From Desulfobacterales bacterium (GTDB taxonomy: Bacteria > Desulfobacterota > DSM-4660 > Desulfatiglandales > B25-G16): DNA of 5,249 nt. A program made the position numbers and the translations under genes. Below are positions 1 to 5,249 of this stretch, one piece after another. A model generated the notes under the pieces. The model was not told the DNA's origin. It did no database searches and was given only the letters and a program-made list of their open reading frames with translations. Location: positions 1 through 5,249 of the forward strand of contig JABXJY010000036.1 in NCBI GenBank assembly GCA_013375385.1, written 5' to 3'. Position 1 is the stretch's first letter. Each line of letters opens with the position of its first letter.

Positions 1-48
1 ATGGCTTATGGCAATGAGCCTTAGTGGCGAAGGTTGTGGCGGAGACAT
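1..48 (-). CDS. 5' fragment of an unidentified downstream gene, cut by the left edge
   Basis: On the minus strand an ATG at 48-46 directly follows the TAA stop of the cysteine synthase fusion (51-49), and the frame stays open for all 16 codons to the window edge. The peptide begins MSPPQPSPLRLIAISH, a proline-rich start followed by a hydrophobic stretch that could be a first beta strand. A purine-rich AAGGTGG lies about 15 bases upstream inside the fusion gene, which is far for a Shine-Dalgarno; a GAAAGA closer in could also serve. The abutting stop and start suggest translational coupling and the same operon. Sixteen residues are too few to assign a family, and a chance open frame is possible. 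Confidence 0.4.
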   Translation of the reverse strand, partial: MSPPQPSPLRLIAISH

Positions 49-2358
49 TTATCGAATCTTTCGCCACCTTGTTCCATCACTTGTGTCAATCACCTCAACT
101 CCCAGTTCCCTTAGCTCATTTCTTATCTTATCAGCCTTTGCCCAATCCTTTTTTTGCCGAGCATAGGCCCTCTCTCCTATCAGTTCCTCTATCTGTTTGG
201 AAGGTTCTGTATCTGTCAGATCCATCACCATGAGCACTGAGTTGAGCCTGGAGAGAACGTCTTCGATCTTATTTCGGTCGGATGGCTCCAACCCCTTAGA
301 ATCAACTATACGATTGATGTGATGCATGAATTCAAAAAGAGCGGCAAGGGCAGGTGCAATATTGAGATCATCATCCATTGCCTTGGTAAACCTGTGACTA
401 AGATCATAGATCAACTGATTAATCTCACTATTGACTGGGCCTTTTTGGGAGGAGCGTAGTTTATGGACGAATCTGTCTAAACGAGAGACGGTATTTCTTG
501 CTATATCTAGCTTTGACCATGAAAAATCGATTGCCCTTCTGTAGTGCATGTTGATAAACCAGTATCGAATCTCCCTTCCACTATATCCCTTGTTGAGCAC
601 CTCTCTCAGGGTGATAGGCTTTTCTTCAGGAATTTCAGGAAACGTTTTCTCTTTTACCACTTCACTATGAACCCAGTAGTTAGCTAATGGCTTGCCGGTA
701 AGGGCCTCTGATATAGCTATATCGTTTTCATGGTGTGGAAAGATCAGATCCATACTCCCGGTTTGAATGTCAAAGGTTTCACCCAGACATTTCATGGCCA
801 TGGCAGCACATTCTATGTGCCAGCCGGGTCGCACATTTCCCCACCTGGTGGGGAAAAAGATTCCTCTTTTAAGTTCATGTAATGTTGATCTCTTAAGCAG
901 GGTAAAATCCCTTGGGTTGTCTTTTTCATACTGATCAAGGTTGACTGTTTTTCCCACCTTGATCTTGTTTAAATCCACCCTTGAGAGCTTGCCGTAATCA
1001 CCAAAACGAGAGATGTCGAAATAGACAGAGCGCAATCTTTCATAGGCAAAACCTTTTTCCAAGAGCTTTTGAGTGATCTCTATCATCTCTTCCACGTGTT
1101 CACTGGCCAGGGGGTAACTGGCTGCCCTTTTGATATTGAGGGTATCCATATCTTTAAGGAATTCTTTGTAATATTTTCCAGTGAATGTCTGTACCTCTTC
1201 TCCCGCAGCCTCAGCTCCCTGAATGGTCTTATCATCCAGATCTGTAATATTCATTATATGTGTTACAGTAAAACCCTTAAACTCAAGGTAACGTCTGAGC
1301 AGGTCAGCGACCACATATCTCCTGCAATCACCAAGATCAATTAATTTTGATACGGTGGGCCCGCAGGAATAGATAGAGACCTCGTTTTCTCGTATGGGGA
1401 TGAATTCATCTTTTTGCCTGCTCAACGTATTATAGAATTTGGTGTCTGTCTTTTTTCTGTCCATAAATAGATTGGTACTGAGGTATCGTTCCCCACCATC
1501 AGGGAATATAACCACAATGAGTCCCCCTTTTATCTCTTGGGCAACCTTAAGAGCAACAGCCATAGCTGCTCCTGAACTCATACCTGCAAAGATGCCTTCT
1601 TCTCTGGCAAGTCTCCTTGTCGTGTGGAAGGCCTCTTCGTCTTCAATATTGACAATACGATCGAGAAGATCTCTATCAAATATTTCAGGGCGATAAGATT
1701 CCTTCATATTTTTCATTCCCTGGATACCATGACCCAGATAGGGCTCGACCCCGACTATCTCGATTTTTGGATTGTATTCCTTCAGCCTCTTGGAAAGACC
1801 CATCGCAGTGCCTGTGGTACCCATAGGAGCTACTACCATGGTCACCTTTCCGCCAGTCTGTTCCCAAATTTCAACGGCAGTCCCGTAGTAGTGGGCCATC
1901 CAGTTGCTTTCATTGTTAAATTGATCTGCCAGCCAGTATCTGGCTGACTCTTCTCTAACCAGATTATATGCCTCTTCAATGGCGCCATCGGTGCCAAGGT
2001 GGGATGGGGTATGCCTGAGATCTGCCCCTAATGCCCTCAGTATCTTTTTCCTTTCCTCGCTGACTGAATCAGACATAGTGAGCAACAACCGGTAACCTTT
2101 AATGGCAGCAACAAGGGCGAGGCCAATTCCTGTATTACCGCTTGTCGCCTCTACAATTACTTTATCCTTGGTTAGGTGACCGTTTCTCTCTGCCTGTTCA
2201 ATCATGGACAGGGCTACTCTATCTTTAATAGATCCCCCCGGATTGAAAGACTCAAGTTTGGCACATATCGTAACGTTGTCTTTTTTGTTAAGATGCCTTA
2301 TAGGAACGATGGGTGTATTACCAATCGTATCTAGAATGTTATTGTATCTCTTGGTCAC
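49..2358 (-). CDS. CysM-type cysteine synthase fused to a cysteinyl-tRNA synthetase-like module lacking HIGH and KMSKS
   Basis: This cytosolic protein has 769 residues. Residues 1-300 match PLP-dependent O-acetylserine sulfhydrylase B (CysM), which makes cysteine from O-acetylserine and a sulfur donor. Visible are the PLP lysine K45 in NPGGSIKDR, the substrate loop TSGNTG (72-77), the phosphate loop GTTGT (180-184), GMSSGAA (259-265) and PDGGERYLST (286-295). Residues 307-769 match cysteinyl-tRNA synthetase at nearly full length, joined with almost no linker. Kept by alignment to the E. coli enzyme are zinc ligands C332, C517 and H542 (the fourth, Glu, is D546), pocket residues T372, W513 and D537, and anticodon-region R734, D743 and W765. 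HIGH reads DLGD (341-344), KMSKS is replaced by a lysine-free FPEIP (573-577), and KIIK reads KTIQ (377-380). Aminoacylation is therefore doubtful, while the synthase looks active. The start is GTG: an in-frame TGA lies six codons upstream and the next in-frame ATG is M52, past the PLP lysine. Fusion and domain identity are firm; the role of the second half is unknown. Confidence 0.93.
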   Translation of the reverse strand: MTKRYNNILDTIGNTPIVPIRHLNKKDNVTICAKLESFNPGGSIKDRVALSMIEQAERNGHLTKDKVIVEATSGNTGIGLALVAAIKGYRLLLTMSDSVSEERKKILRALGADLRHTPSHLGTDGAIEEAYNLVREESARYWLADQFNNESNWMAHYYGTAVEIWEQTGGKVTMVVAPMGTTGTAMGLSKRLKEYNPKIEIVGVEPYLGHGIQGMKNMKESYRPEIFDRDLLDRIVNIEDEEAFHTTRRLAREEGIFAGMSSGAAMAVALKVAQEIKGGLIVVIFPDGGERYLSTNLFMDRKKTDTKFYNTLSRQKDEFIPIRENEVSIYSCGPTVSKLIDLGDCRRYVVADLLRRYLEFKGFTVTHIMNITDLDDKTIQGAEAAGEEVQTFTGKYYKEFLKDMDTLNIKRAASYPLASEHVEEMIEITQKLLEKGFAYERLRSVYFDISRFGDYGKLSRVDLNKIKVGKTVNLDQYEKDNPRDFTLLKRSTLHELKRGIFFPTRWGNVRPGWHIECAAMAMKCLGETFDIQTGSMDLIFPHHENDIAISEALTGKPLANYWVHSEVVKEKTFPEIPEEKPITLREVLNKGYSGREIRYWFINMHYRRAIDFSWSKLDIARNTVSRLDRFVHKLRSSQKGPVNSEINQLIYDLSHRFTKAMDDDLNIAPALAALFEFMHHINRIVDSKGLEPSDRNKIEDVLSRLNSVLMVMDLTDTEPSKQIEELIGERAYARQKKDWAKADKIRNELRELGVEVIDTSDGTRWRKIR

Positions 2359-2363
2359 TGTTT

Positions 2364-2368
2364 CTTCT
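2364..2368 (-). promoter_or_regulatory. Weak ribosome binding site of the fusion gene
   Basis: AGAAG lies 5 bases before the GTG start at 2358. It is a poor Shine-Dalgarno, and with a GTG start it suggests modest translation. No better site exists between the in-frame TGA upstream and the conserved N-terminal residues, so it supports this start mainly by exclusion. Confidence 0.4.
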
Positions 2369-2392
2369 GGGCCTCACAGAGAGTCATCGTGG

Positions 2393-2420
2393 GTTATATG
2401 GTAAAAGCATAGGATAGCAA
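2393..2420 (-). promoter_or_regulatory. Possible sigma70-type promoter for the fusion gene
   Basis: In the 76-base gap before the fusion gene the minus strand reads TTGCTA (2420-2415), a 16-base spacer, then TATAAC (2398-2393). This matches 4 of 6 consensus bases at -35 and 5 of 6 at -10. Transcription would start near 2386, giving a leader of about 28 bases, too short for a T-box or riboswitch. The element could let the fusion gene be expressed apart from the upstream genes. It is a sequence match only and chance is possible. Confidence 0.35.
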
Positions 2421-2434
2421 TAAAAATAGGAGCC

Positions 2435-3139
2435 CTAACGTCCAAAGGGGCAGACCTTGATACAAATCCCACAAATTGGGGAACCCACATCGGGAAGCTC
2501 TGCAAATTCACCGGTAAGCTTTTCTACACAACGTGACAAGTGAAGTGCCTCTTCCCTGCTGCTGTAATTATCCTTTGTACCAACACCTCTTATAGCCCTT
2601 GCTGGACAAGCATCACCGCACAGGTTACATTCTCCACAACGATTCTTTATAGGCCTGTCTATTTCAAGGGGGGCATCAGTAAGGACGGTGACAAGACGGA
2701 TGCGGGGGCCATAGTGCGGATTCACCAGAAGCAGGCTTTTTCCTTGCCATCCCAATCCGGCCATTCTTCCTACTGCCTTGTGTGTAATGGCACCATGCCA
2801 ATTTTTCCTATCCAGAACTTGAGATGCAGGAATAGGTAGACCCTTAAATCCATCGTTTTGAAGGATATTGGCAGTGTGAAGGGCGATTTCATCGAGGATC
2901 CTGTTGGCAGACTGATAGAGGGAAGAATAGAGGGGTGTTGGCCTGTCGATTATCTGTTCAAATACAGCGCCGGGAAGCCTTAGGGCAATAGAAACTGCCC
3001 GATCAAAGGGATCTAGTAGGTTTGGTGGCTCTGAAGTAAGCTCTCTTAAAGGCTCGGCATTCGCCACACCGACAAGATTTGCACCTAGTTTGAGGACATT
3101 AGCTTTTATCTTTTCGGTGTAGTCATTGTTCTCACTCAT
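2435..3139 (-). CDS. QueG-like (COG1600-type) protein with two [4Fe-4S] motifs, function unknown
   Basis: This 234-residue soluble protein resembles the epoxyqueuosine reductase superfamily. The middle carries AGLGWQGK (127-134) followed by a YGPRIR...VLTDAPL stretch typical of QueG-like proteins from anaerobes. The C terminus holds a ferredoxin-type CxxCxxCxxxCP (C168, C171, C174, C178), then C204 and CxxCxxxCP (C223, C226, C230), which is eight cysteines for two [4Fe-4S] clusters. True QueG is about 380 residues long, binds cobalamin and carries a catalytic Asp 13 residues before AGLGW. Here that position is Trp, a different motif (GAITHK) fills the region, and the C-terminal HEAT-like extension is absent. 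I would not call it queG; an electron-transfer or unknown reductase role is more likely. The ATG at 3139 is preferred over a TTG two codons upstream because AGAGG sits 9 bases before the ATG but only 3 before the TTG. The gene lies between the flavodoxin-like gene and the cysteine synthase fusion. Confidence 0.88.
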   Translation of the reverse strand: MSENNDYTEKIKANVLKLGANLVGVANAEPLRELTSEPPNLLDPFDRAVSIALRLPGAVFEQIIDRPTPLYSSLYQSANRILDEIALHTANILQNDGFKGLPIPASQVLDRKNWHGAITHKAVGRMAGLGWQGKSLLLVNPHYGPRIRLVTVLTDAPLEIDRPIKNRCGECNLCGDACPARAIRGVGTKDNYSSREEALHLSRCVEKLTGEFAELPDVGSPICGICIKVCPFGR

Positions 3140-3148
3140 TGTCAAGAA

Positions 3149-3153
3149 CCTCT
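3149..3153 (-). promoter_or_regulatory. Ribosome binding site deciding the start of the QueG-like gene
   Basis: AGAGG on the minus strand is 9 bases from the ATG at 3139 and 3 bases from the in-frame TTG at 3145. The spacing favours the ATG, giving 234 residues rather than 236. Confidence 0.55.
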
Positions 3154-3202
3154 ATTTAGGGCATAAACGATGGGGCTTTATCTTCCAGAAAACAGGTGAA
3201 AG

Positions 3203-3664
3203 TCAATATATCCCGGCCTCGCAACCGGCAGCGATTACCTTTCCCAACTCCTCGCACTGGGCCAAAACATCCTCATCAATTTCTCCTCTGACCACAACCG
3301 GCTCATAGATCTTTTTGAACTGATAGCCTAAACAGATCCGTTCAATGCTCCTCAGGGCCCCCAGGCCGTCGTTGCCGGCGGAAATAAATACTGCGTAGGG
3401 TTTTCTGAAGATTTCCTTCCTGCCTCGAGCCTGATAGTAAGTCCTGTCAAAAAGATCCTTTAGAGCCCCGGACATGTAGCCGAAATACTCGGGGGAGCCA
3501 AGGGCCAGGCCATCACAGACAAAGAGATCATCAAGGGTCGTCTCCGTTGCCTCTTTGAGGGTAGCACTTGCATTCTCTATTGAGTCTACCCCTCTGGCTA
3601 CGGCCGCTGCCATTTTCTTGGTTCTGCCTGTTTGAGAGTGATAAACAACCAAAATTGTAACCAC
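3203..3664 (-). CDS. Flavodoxin-fold FMN protein (WrbA / FMN-reductase-like)
   Basis: This 153-residue soluble protein has a flavodoxin fold. It opens with a hydrophobic strand, VTILVVY, followed directly by the FMN phosphate loop SQTGRT (10-15). A second flavin-contact segment runs through GSPEYFGYMSGALKDLFDRT (56-75), the pattern seen in WrbA and NAD(P)H-dependent FMN reductases, and then FISAGNDGLGALRSI (93-107) after the next strand. Such proteins carry one or two electrons on FMN, as electron shuttles or quinone/flavin reductases; which applies here cannot be read from the sequence. The length is typical of short flavodoxins. The start is GTG, supported by a strong AGGGGG 8 bases upstream and by the strand beginning right at the N terminus. 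It lies 59 bases after the macrodomain gene and about 63 bases before the QueG-like Fe-S gene, to which it could supply electrons (inference). Confidence 0.88.
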   Translation of the reverse strand: MVTILVVYHSQTGRTKKMAAAVARGVDSIENASATLKEATETTLDDLFVCDGLALGSPEYFGYMSGALKDLFDRTYYQARGRKEIFRKPYAVFISAGNDGLGALRSIERICLGYQFKKIYEPVVVRGEIDEDVLAQCEELGKVIAAGCEAGIY

Positions 3665-3672
3665 GAAGAAGA

Positions 3673-3678
3673 CCCCCT
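3673..3678 (-). promoter_or_regulatory. Ribosome binding site supporting the GTG start of the flavodoxin-like gene
   Basis: AGGGGG on the minus strand lies 8 bases before GTG at 3664. It is a good Shine-Dalgarno match at normal spacing and confirms the non-ATG start, since no in-frame ATG occurs before the FMN phosphate loop. Confidence 0.6.
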
Positions 3679-3723
3679 GAAGTATTCTGATCAGGTTACA
3701 TCCCTTCCACTTTGATGGGCCTC

Positions 3724-4254
3724 TTAGGTAAATACCTCTTTGAATGCCTCCTGATATTTGTTATGAACCTCCCTGCCAAAACAGACAAACATAACCTTTT
3801 TAATAGATTGGTTGGTATGAAGAAAGGATTGAGTTTCACTTAAGGCAATATTTGTGGCTCTTTCCAGTGGAAACCGGTAGGCACCCGTACTTATGGATGG
3901 AAAGGCGATCGTAACTGCACCGATCTCCACGGCTGCCTTAAAGGAATTTCTGTAGCAGCTGGCAAGCAGGTTATCCTCATCCCTGTTTCCCCCGGACCAG
4001 ATTGGACCAACTGTGTGGATAACCCATTTGGCTGGCAATTGATATGCCTTTGTTACGCGGGCCTCGCCAGTTGGGCAACCACCTATCTTTCTCGTTTCAG
4101 CAAGGAGTTCTGGACCAGCTGCCCGGTGTATCGCACCATCAACACCTCCACCGCCCAGAAGTGAGGTATTGGCAGCATTAACGATAGCATCCACCTCCAT
4201 CTTTGTAATATCTCCCTCAACAATCTCTATTCTACCCTCTAATTCTTTATCCAT
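3724..4254 (-). CDS. Macrodomain protein, YmdB/MacroD-type O-acetyl-ADP-ribose deacetylase
   Basis: This 176-residue protein is a single stand-alone macrodomain, the same size as E. coli YmdB (177). Visible are GDIT (14-17) binding the adenine side, VDAIVNAAN (21-29), the GGGGVDGAIHRAAG loop (34-47), HTVGP (80-84) and SISTGAY (120-126) around the distal ribose and diphosphate. N29 and D39 correspond to YmdB N25 and D35, which act in catalysis, so the enzyme should be active. The family hydrolyses O-acetyl-ADP-ribose and removes mono-ADP-ribose from acidic residues. The ATG start has a strong GGGAGG 6 bases upstream. It is the first gene of the apparent minus-strand operon, with a plausible promoter just ahead. 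No ADP-ribosyltransferase or sirtuin gene is in view, so the substrate is unknown. Confidence 0.95.
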   Translation of the reverse strand: MDKELEGRIEIVEGDITKMEVDAIVNAANTSLLGGGGVDGAIHRAAGPELLAETRKIGGCPTGEARVTKAYQLPAKWVIHTVGPIWSGGNRDEDNLLASCYRNSFKAAVEIGAVTIAFPSISTGAYRFPLERATNIALSETQSFLHTNQSIKKVMFVCFGREVHNKYQEAFKEVFT

Positions 4255-4260
4255 CTATTC

Positions 4261-4266
4261 CCTCCC
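4261..4266 (-). promoter_or_regulatory. Strong ribosome binding site of the macrodomain gene
   Basis: GGGAGG on the minus strand lies 6 bases before the ATG at 4254. It is the best Shine-Dalgarno in the window and fixes the start. Confidence 0.6.
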
Positions 4267-4287
4267 ACTCTCAGGATTTTTTAAGTA

Positions 4288-4316
4288 GAAATAGTTTAAA
4301 GCCCTTTTGAAGTCAA
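4288..4316 (-). promoter_or_regulatory. Likely sigma70-type promoter of the minus-strand operon
   Basis: On the minus strand TTGACT (4316-4311) matches the -35 consensus at 5 of 6 bases. It is followed, after exactly 17 bases, by TATTTC (4293-4288), a weak -10. Transcription would begin near 4281, leaving a leader of about 27 bases that includes the GGGAGG ribosome site. It lies in the divergent gap between the macrodomain gene and the dihydrouridine synthase gene, where a promoter is expected. Confidence 0.42.
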
Positions 4317-4344
4317 GAACAAGAAAACAGGCCTTTTATTAGAT

Positions 4345-4350
4345 TGTAAT
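4345..4350 (+). promoter_or_regulatory. Possible -10 element for the dihydrouridine synthase gene
   Basis: TGTAAT differs from TATAAT by one base and lies 28 bases before the preferred ATG. No convincing -35 is seen 16-18 bases upstream. If used, transcription would start near 4357, downstream of the alternative ATG at 4349, which would rule out that earlier start. Confidence 0.25.
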
Positions 4351-4378
4351 GGGAAAAGCATTCATTTACAATAATCTT

Positions 4379-5249
4379 ATGCTACCTATCGGTACATTGC
4401 ATTTGAAGAACTGGCTAGTTCTGGCCCCAATGTCAGGAAGAACAAACCTCCCCTTTCGTCTGATTATAAGAAAAATGGGAGCAGGCCTTGTTATTACAGA
4501 GATGATTAGCGCTGTAGGTCTTTCCCGGGGCCAGACAAAAACCCACACTTATCTCGATAGCCAACCTGCTGAAAGACCTGTTGCAGCCCAGTTATTCGGG
4601 CATGAACCAGATTCAATGGCCATATCGGCCCAAATAGCAGCTGAAAAAGGGATGGATATTATTGATATCAACATGGGATGTCCAGCAAAAAAGGTCGTTA
4701 AGACAGGATCAGGAGCAGCTCTGATGCGCGATCCAAAGAAGGCGGCAAAGATTCTTTCCGCTGTGCGAAAGAGCACTTCTCTTCCGGTGACAGCAAAGAT
4801 CAGGGCTGGATGGTCCCCGGAAGAGGCAAGTGCCCTTGAGTTCGCCATGGTAATAGAGGACTGCGGAGCTGATGGGATTTCGGTTCATCCACGATTTGCC
4901 AGTCAAGGATTTTCTGGAAAAGCTGACTGGACATTAATTGGGAGGATAAAGGAGGCAGTAAAAATCCCCGTTATCGGCAGCGGTGACATAACAGAGCCTT
5001 ATTTAGCCCTAAAGATGCGCTCTGAAACAAACTGTGATGGGGTTATGATTGGCAGGGCAGCATTGACTAATCCATGGATTTTCAGGCAGATTTTAGATAT
5101 GGAAGAAAAGGGGGACTTTGATACTCCAGGCCTCGATGACAGGTATCGGTTAACTATGGAGCATTATTCACTTCTCATAGAGTATCTTGGAGAGAAAAGG
5201 GCAACAGATATCATGAGAGGCTTGCTCCTTTTGTACACAAAGGGACTTC
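4379..5249 (+). CDS. dusB: tRNA-dihydrouridine synthase, DusB/NifR3-type, cut by the right edge
   Basis: The frame is open from the ATG to the window end, giving 290 residues of a family usually about 320-330 long, so only the last part of the C-terminal helical domain is missing. These FMN enzymes use NADPH to reduce specific uridines in tRNA to dihydrouridine. The TIM barrel shows LAPMSGRTNLPFR (15-27), the catalytic cysteine C101 in NMGCPAKKV, K140 in AKIRAGW, H170 in SVHPR, GSGDI (200-204, where E. coli DusB has ANGDI) and MIGRAAL.NPWIF (223-235) binding FMN phosphate. The N terminus aligns residue for residue with E. coli DusB from this ATG. An in-frame ATG at 4349 would add 10 residues that do not match the family. 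Neither start has a clear Shine-Dalgarno. The gene is transcribed divergently from the minus-strand operon. Subfamily DusB is preferred over DusA or DusC because of the NMGCPAKKV motif. Confidence 0.93.
   Translation, partial: MLPIGTLHLKNWLVLAPMSGRTNLPFRLIIRKMGAGLVITEMISAVGLSRGQTKTHTYLDSQPAERPVAAQLFGHEPDSMAISAQIAAEKGMDIIDINMGCPAKKVVKTGSGAALMRDPKKAAKILSAVRKSTSLPVTAKIRAGWSPEEASALEFAMVIEDCGADGISVHPRFASQGFSGKADWTLIGRIKEAVKIPVIGSGDITEPYLALKMRSETNCDGVMIGRAALTNPWIFRQILDMEEKGDFDTPGLDDRYRLTMEHYSLLIEYLGEKRATDIMRGLLLLYTKGL

Noticed and set aside
49..1440. That the synthetase half is a decaying pseudogene
   Set aside because: There are no stops or frameshifts across about 460 codons. The conserved residues for cysteine, zinc and tRNA are largely kept, and losses are concentrated in the ATP motifs, which suggests selection rather than drift.
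1069..1947. Plus-strand open frames of 85-107 codons opposite the fusion gene
   Set aside because: They lie entirely antisense to a strongly conserved 769-codon gene, have no family resemblance and no ribosome sites, and fit chance open frames in the complementary strand.
49..2358. That the fusion is an artefact of a frameshift or missed stop joining two genes
   Set aside because: The two domains lie in one uninterrupted frame with a very short, sensible junction (about residues 296-307), and there is no ribosome site or start codon typical of a separate cysS at the junction.
2540..2839. Plus-strand 99-codon open frame opposite the QueG-like gene
   Set aside because: It is antisense to clear Fe-S protein coding sequence and its peptide shows no recognisable motif.
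3140..3202. A terminator or promoter between the flavodoxin-like and QueG-like genes
   Set aside because: No stem-loop with a T run and no convincing -35/-10 pair could be found in this gap.
4301..4340. Two near-identical GCCCTTTT / GCCTTTT stretches in the divergent gap
   Set aside because: They are short, imperfect and direct rather than inverted, so they form no hairpin; this is likely low-complexity chance.
4349..4378. Earlier in-frame ATG for the dihydrouridine synthase, adding 10 residues
   Set aside because: The added residues do not match the DusB N terminus, no Shine-Dalgarno precedes it, and a possible -10 element overlaps it. It cannot be fully excluded.
4366..4906. Three minus-strand open frames in the right-hand part (60, 99 and 65 codons)
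   Set aside because: This stretch codes on the plus strand for a tRNA-dihydrouridine synthase with its catalytic cysteine and flavin motifs in order; the minus frames are its shadow.

Overview
The window is a tightly packed bacterial segment. Four complete genes and one left-edge fragment lie on the minus strand; one gene cut by the right edge lies on the plus strand. No rRNA, tRNA, CRISPR array, insertion sequence or long repeat is visible, and no gap exceeds about 125 bases. The QueG-like two-cluster Fe-S protein, the flavodoxin-type protein and the fused CysM/CysRS protein suggest an anaerobe or sulfur-metabolising bacterium, possibly Desulfobacterota. That placement is inference from gene style only.

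Layout, in minus-strand transcription order from the divergent intergenic region near 4255-4378: (1) a YmdB/MacroD-type macrodomain protein, (2) a small flavodoxin-fold protein with a GTG start, (3) a 234-aa QueG-like protein with two [4Fe-4S] motifs, (4) a 769-aa fusion of a CysM-type cysteine synthase to a cysteinyl-tRNA synthetase-like module, and (5) the first 16 codons of a further reading frame whose ATG directly follows the fusion's stop. Gaps of 57-76 bases and common orientation suggest cotranscription, with one likely promoter ahead of the macrodomain gene and a possible second one just ahead of the fusion gene. Divergently on the plus strand is a DusB-type tRNA-dihydrouridine synthase, open at the right edge.

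The main discovery is in the fusion protein. Its synthase half looks fully active: PLP lysine, substrate loop, phosphate-binding loop and C-terminal signature are all present. The synthetase half keeps the cysteine pocket, most zinc ligands and the C-terminal tRNA-Cys-recognition residues. It has lost both ATP-handling signatures: HIGH reads DLGD and KMSKS has no equivalent. It should therefore not charge tRNA in the usual way, and an automatic 'cysteine--tRNA ligase' label would probably be wrong. A cysteine- or tRNA-Cys-responsive cysteine synthase is one reasonable hypothesis. The neighbouring QueG-like protein likewise descends from a tRNA-modification family but lacks that family's catalytic aspartate. 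The flavodoxin-like protein encoded directly upstream could be its redox partner.
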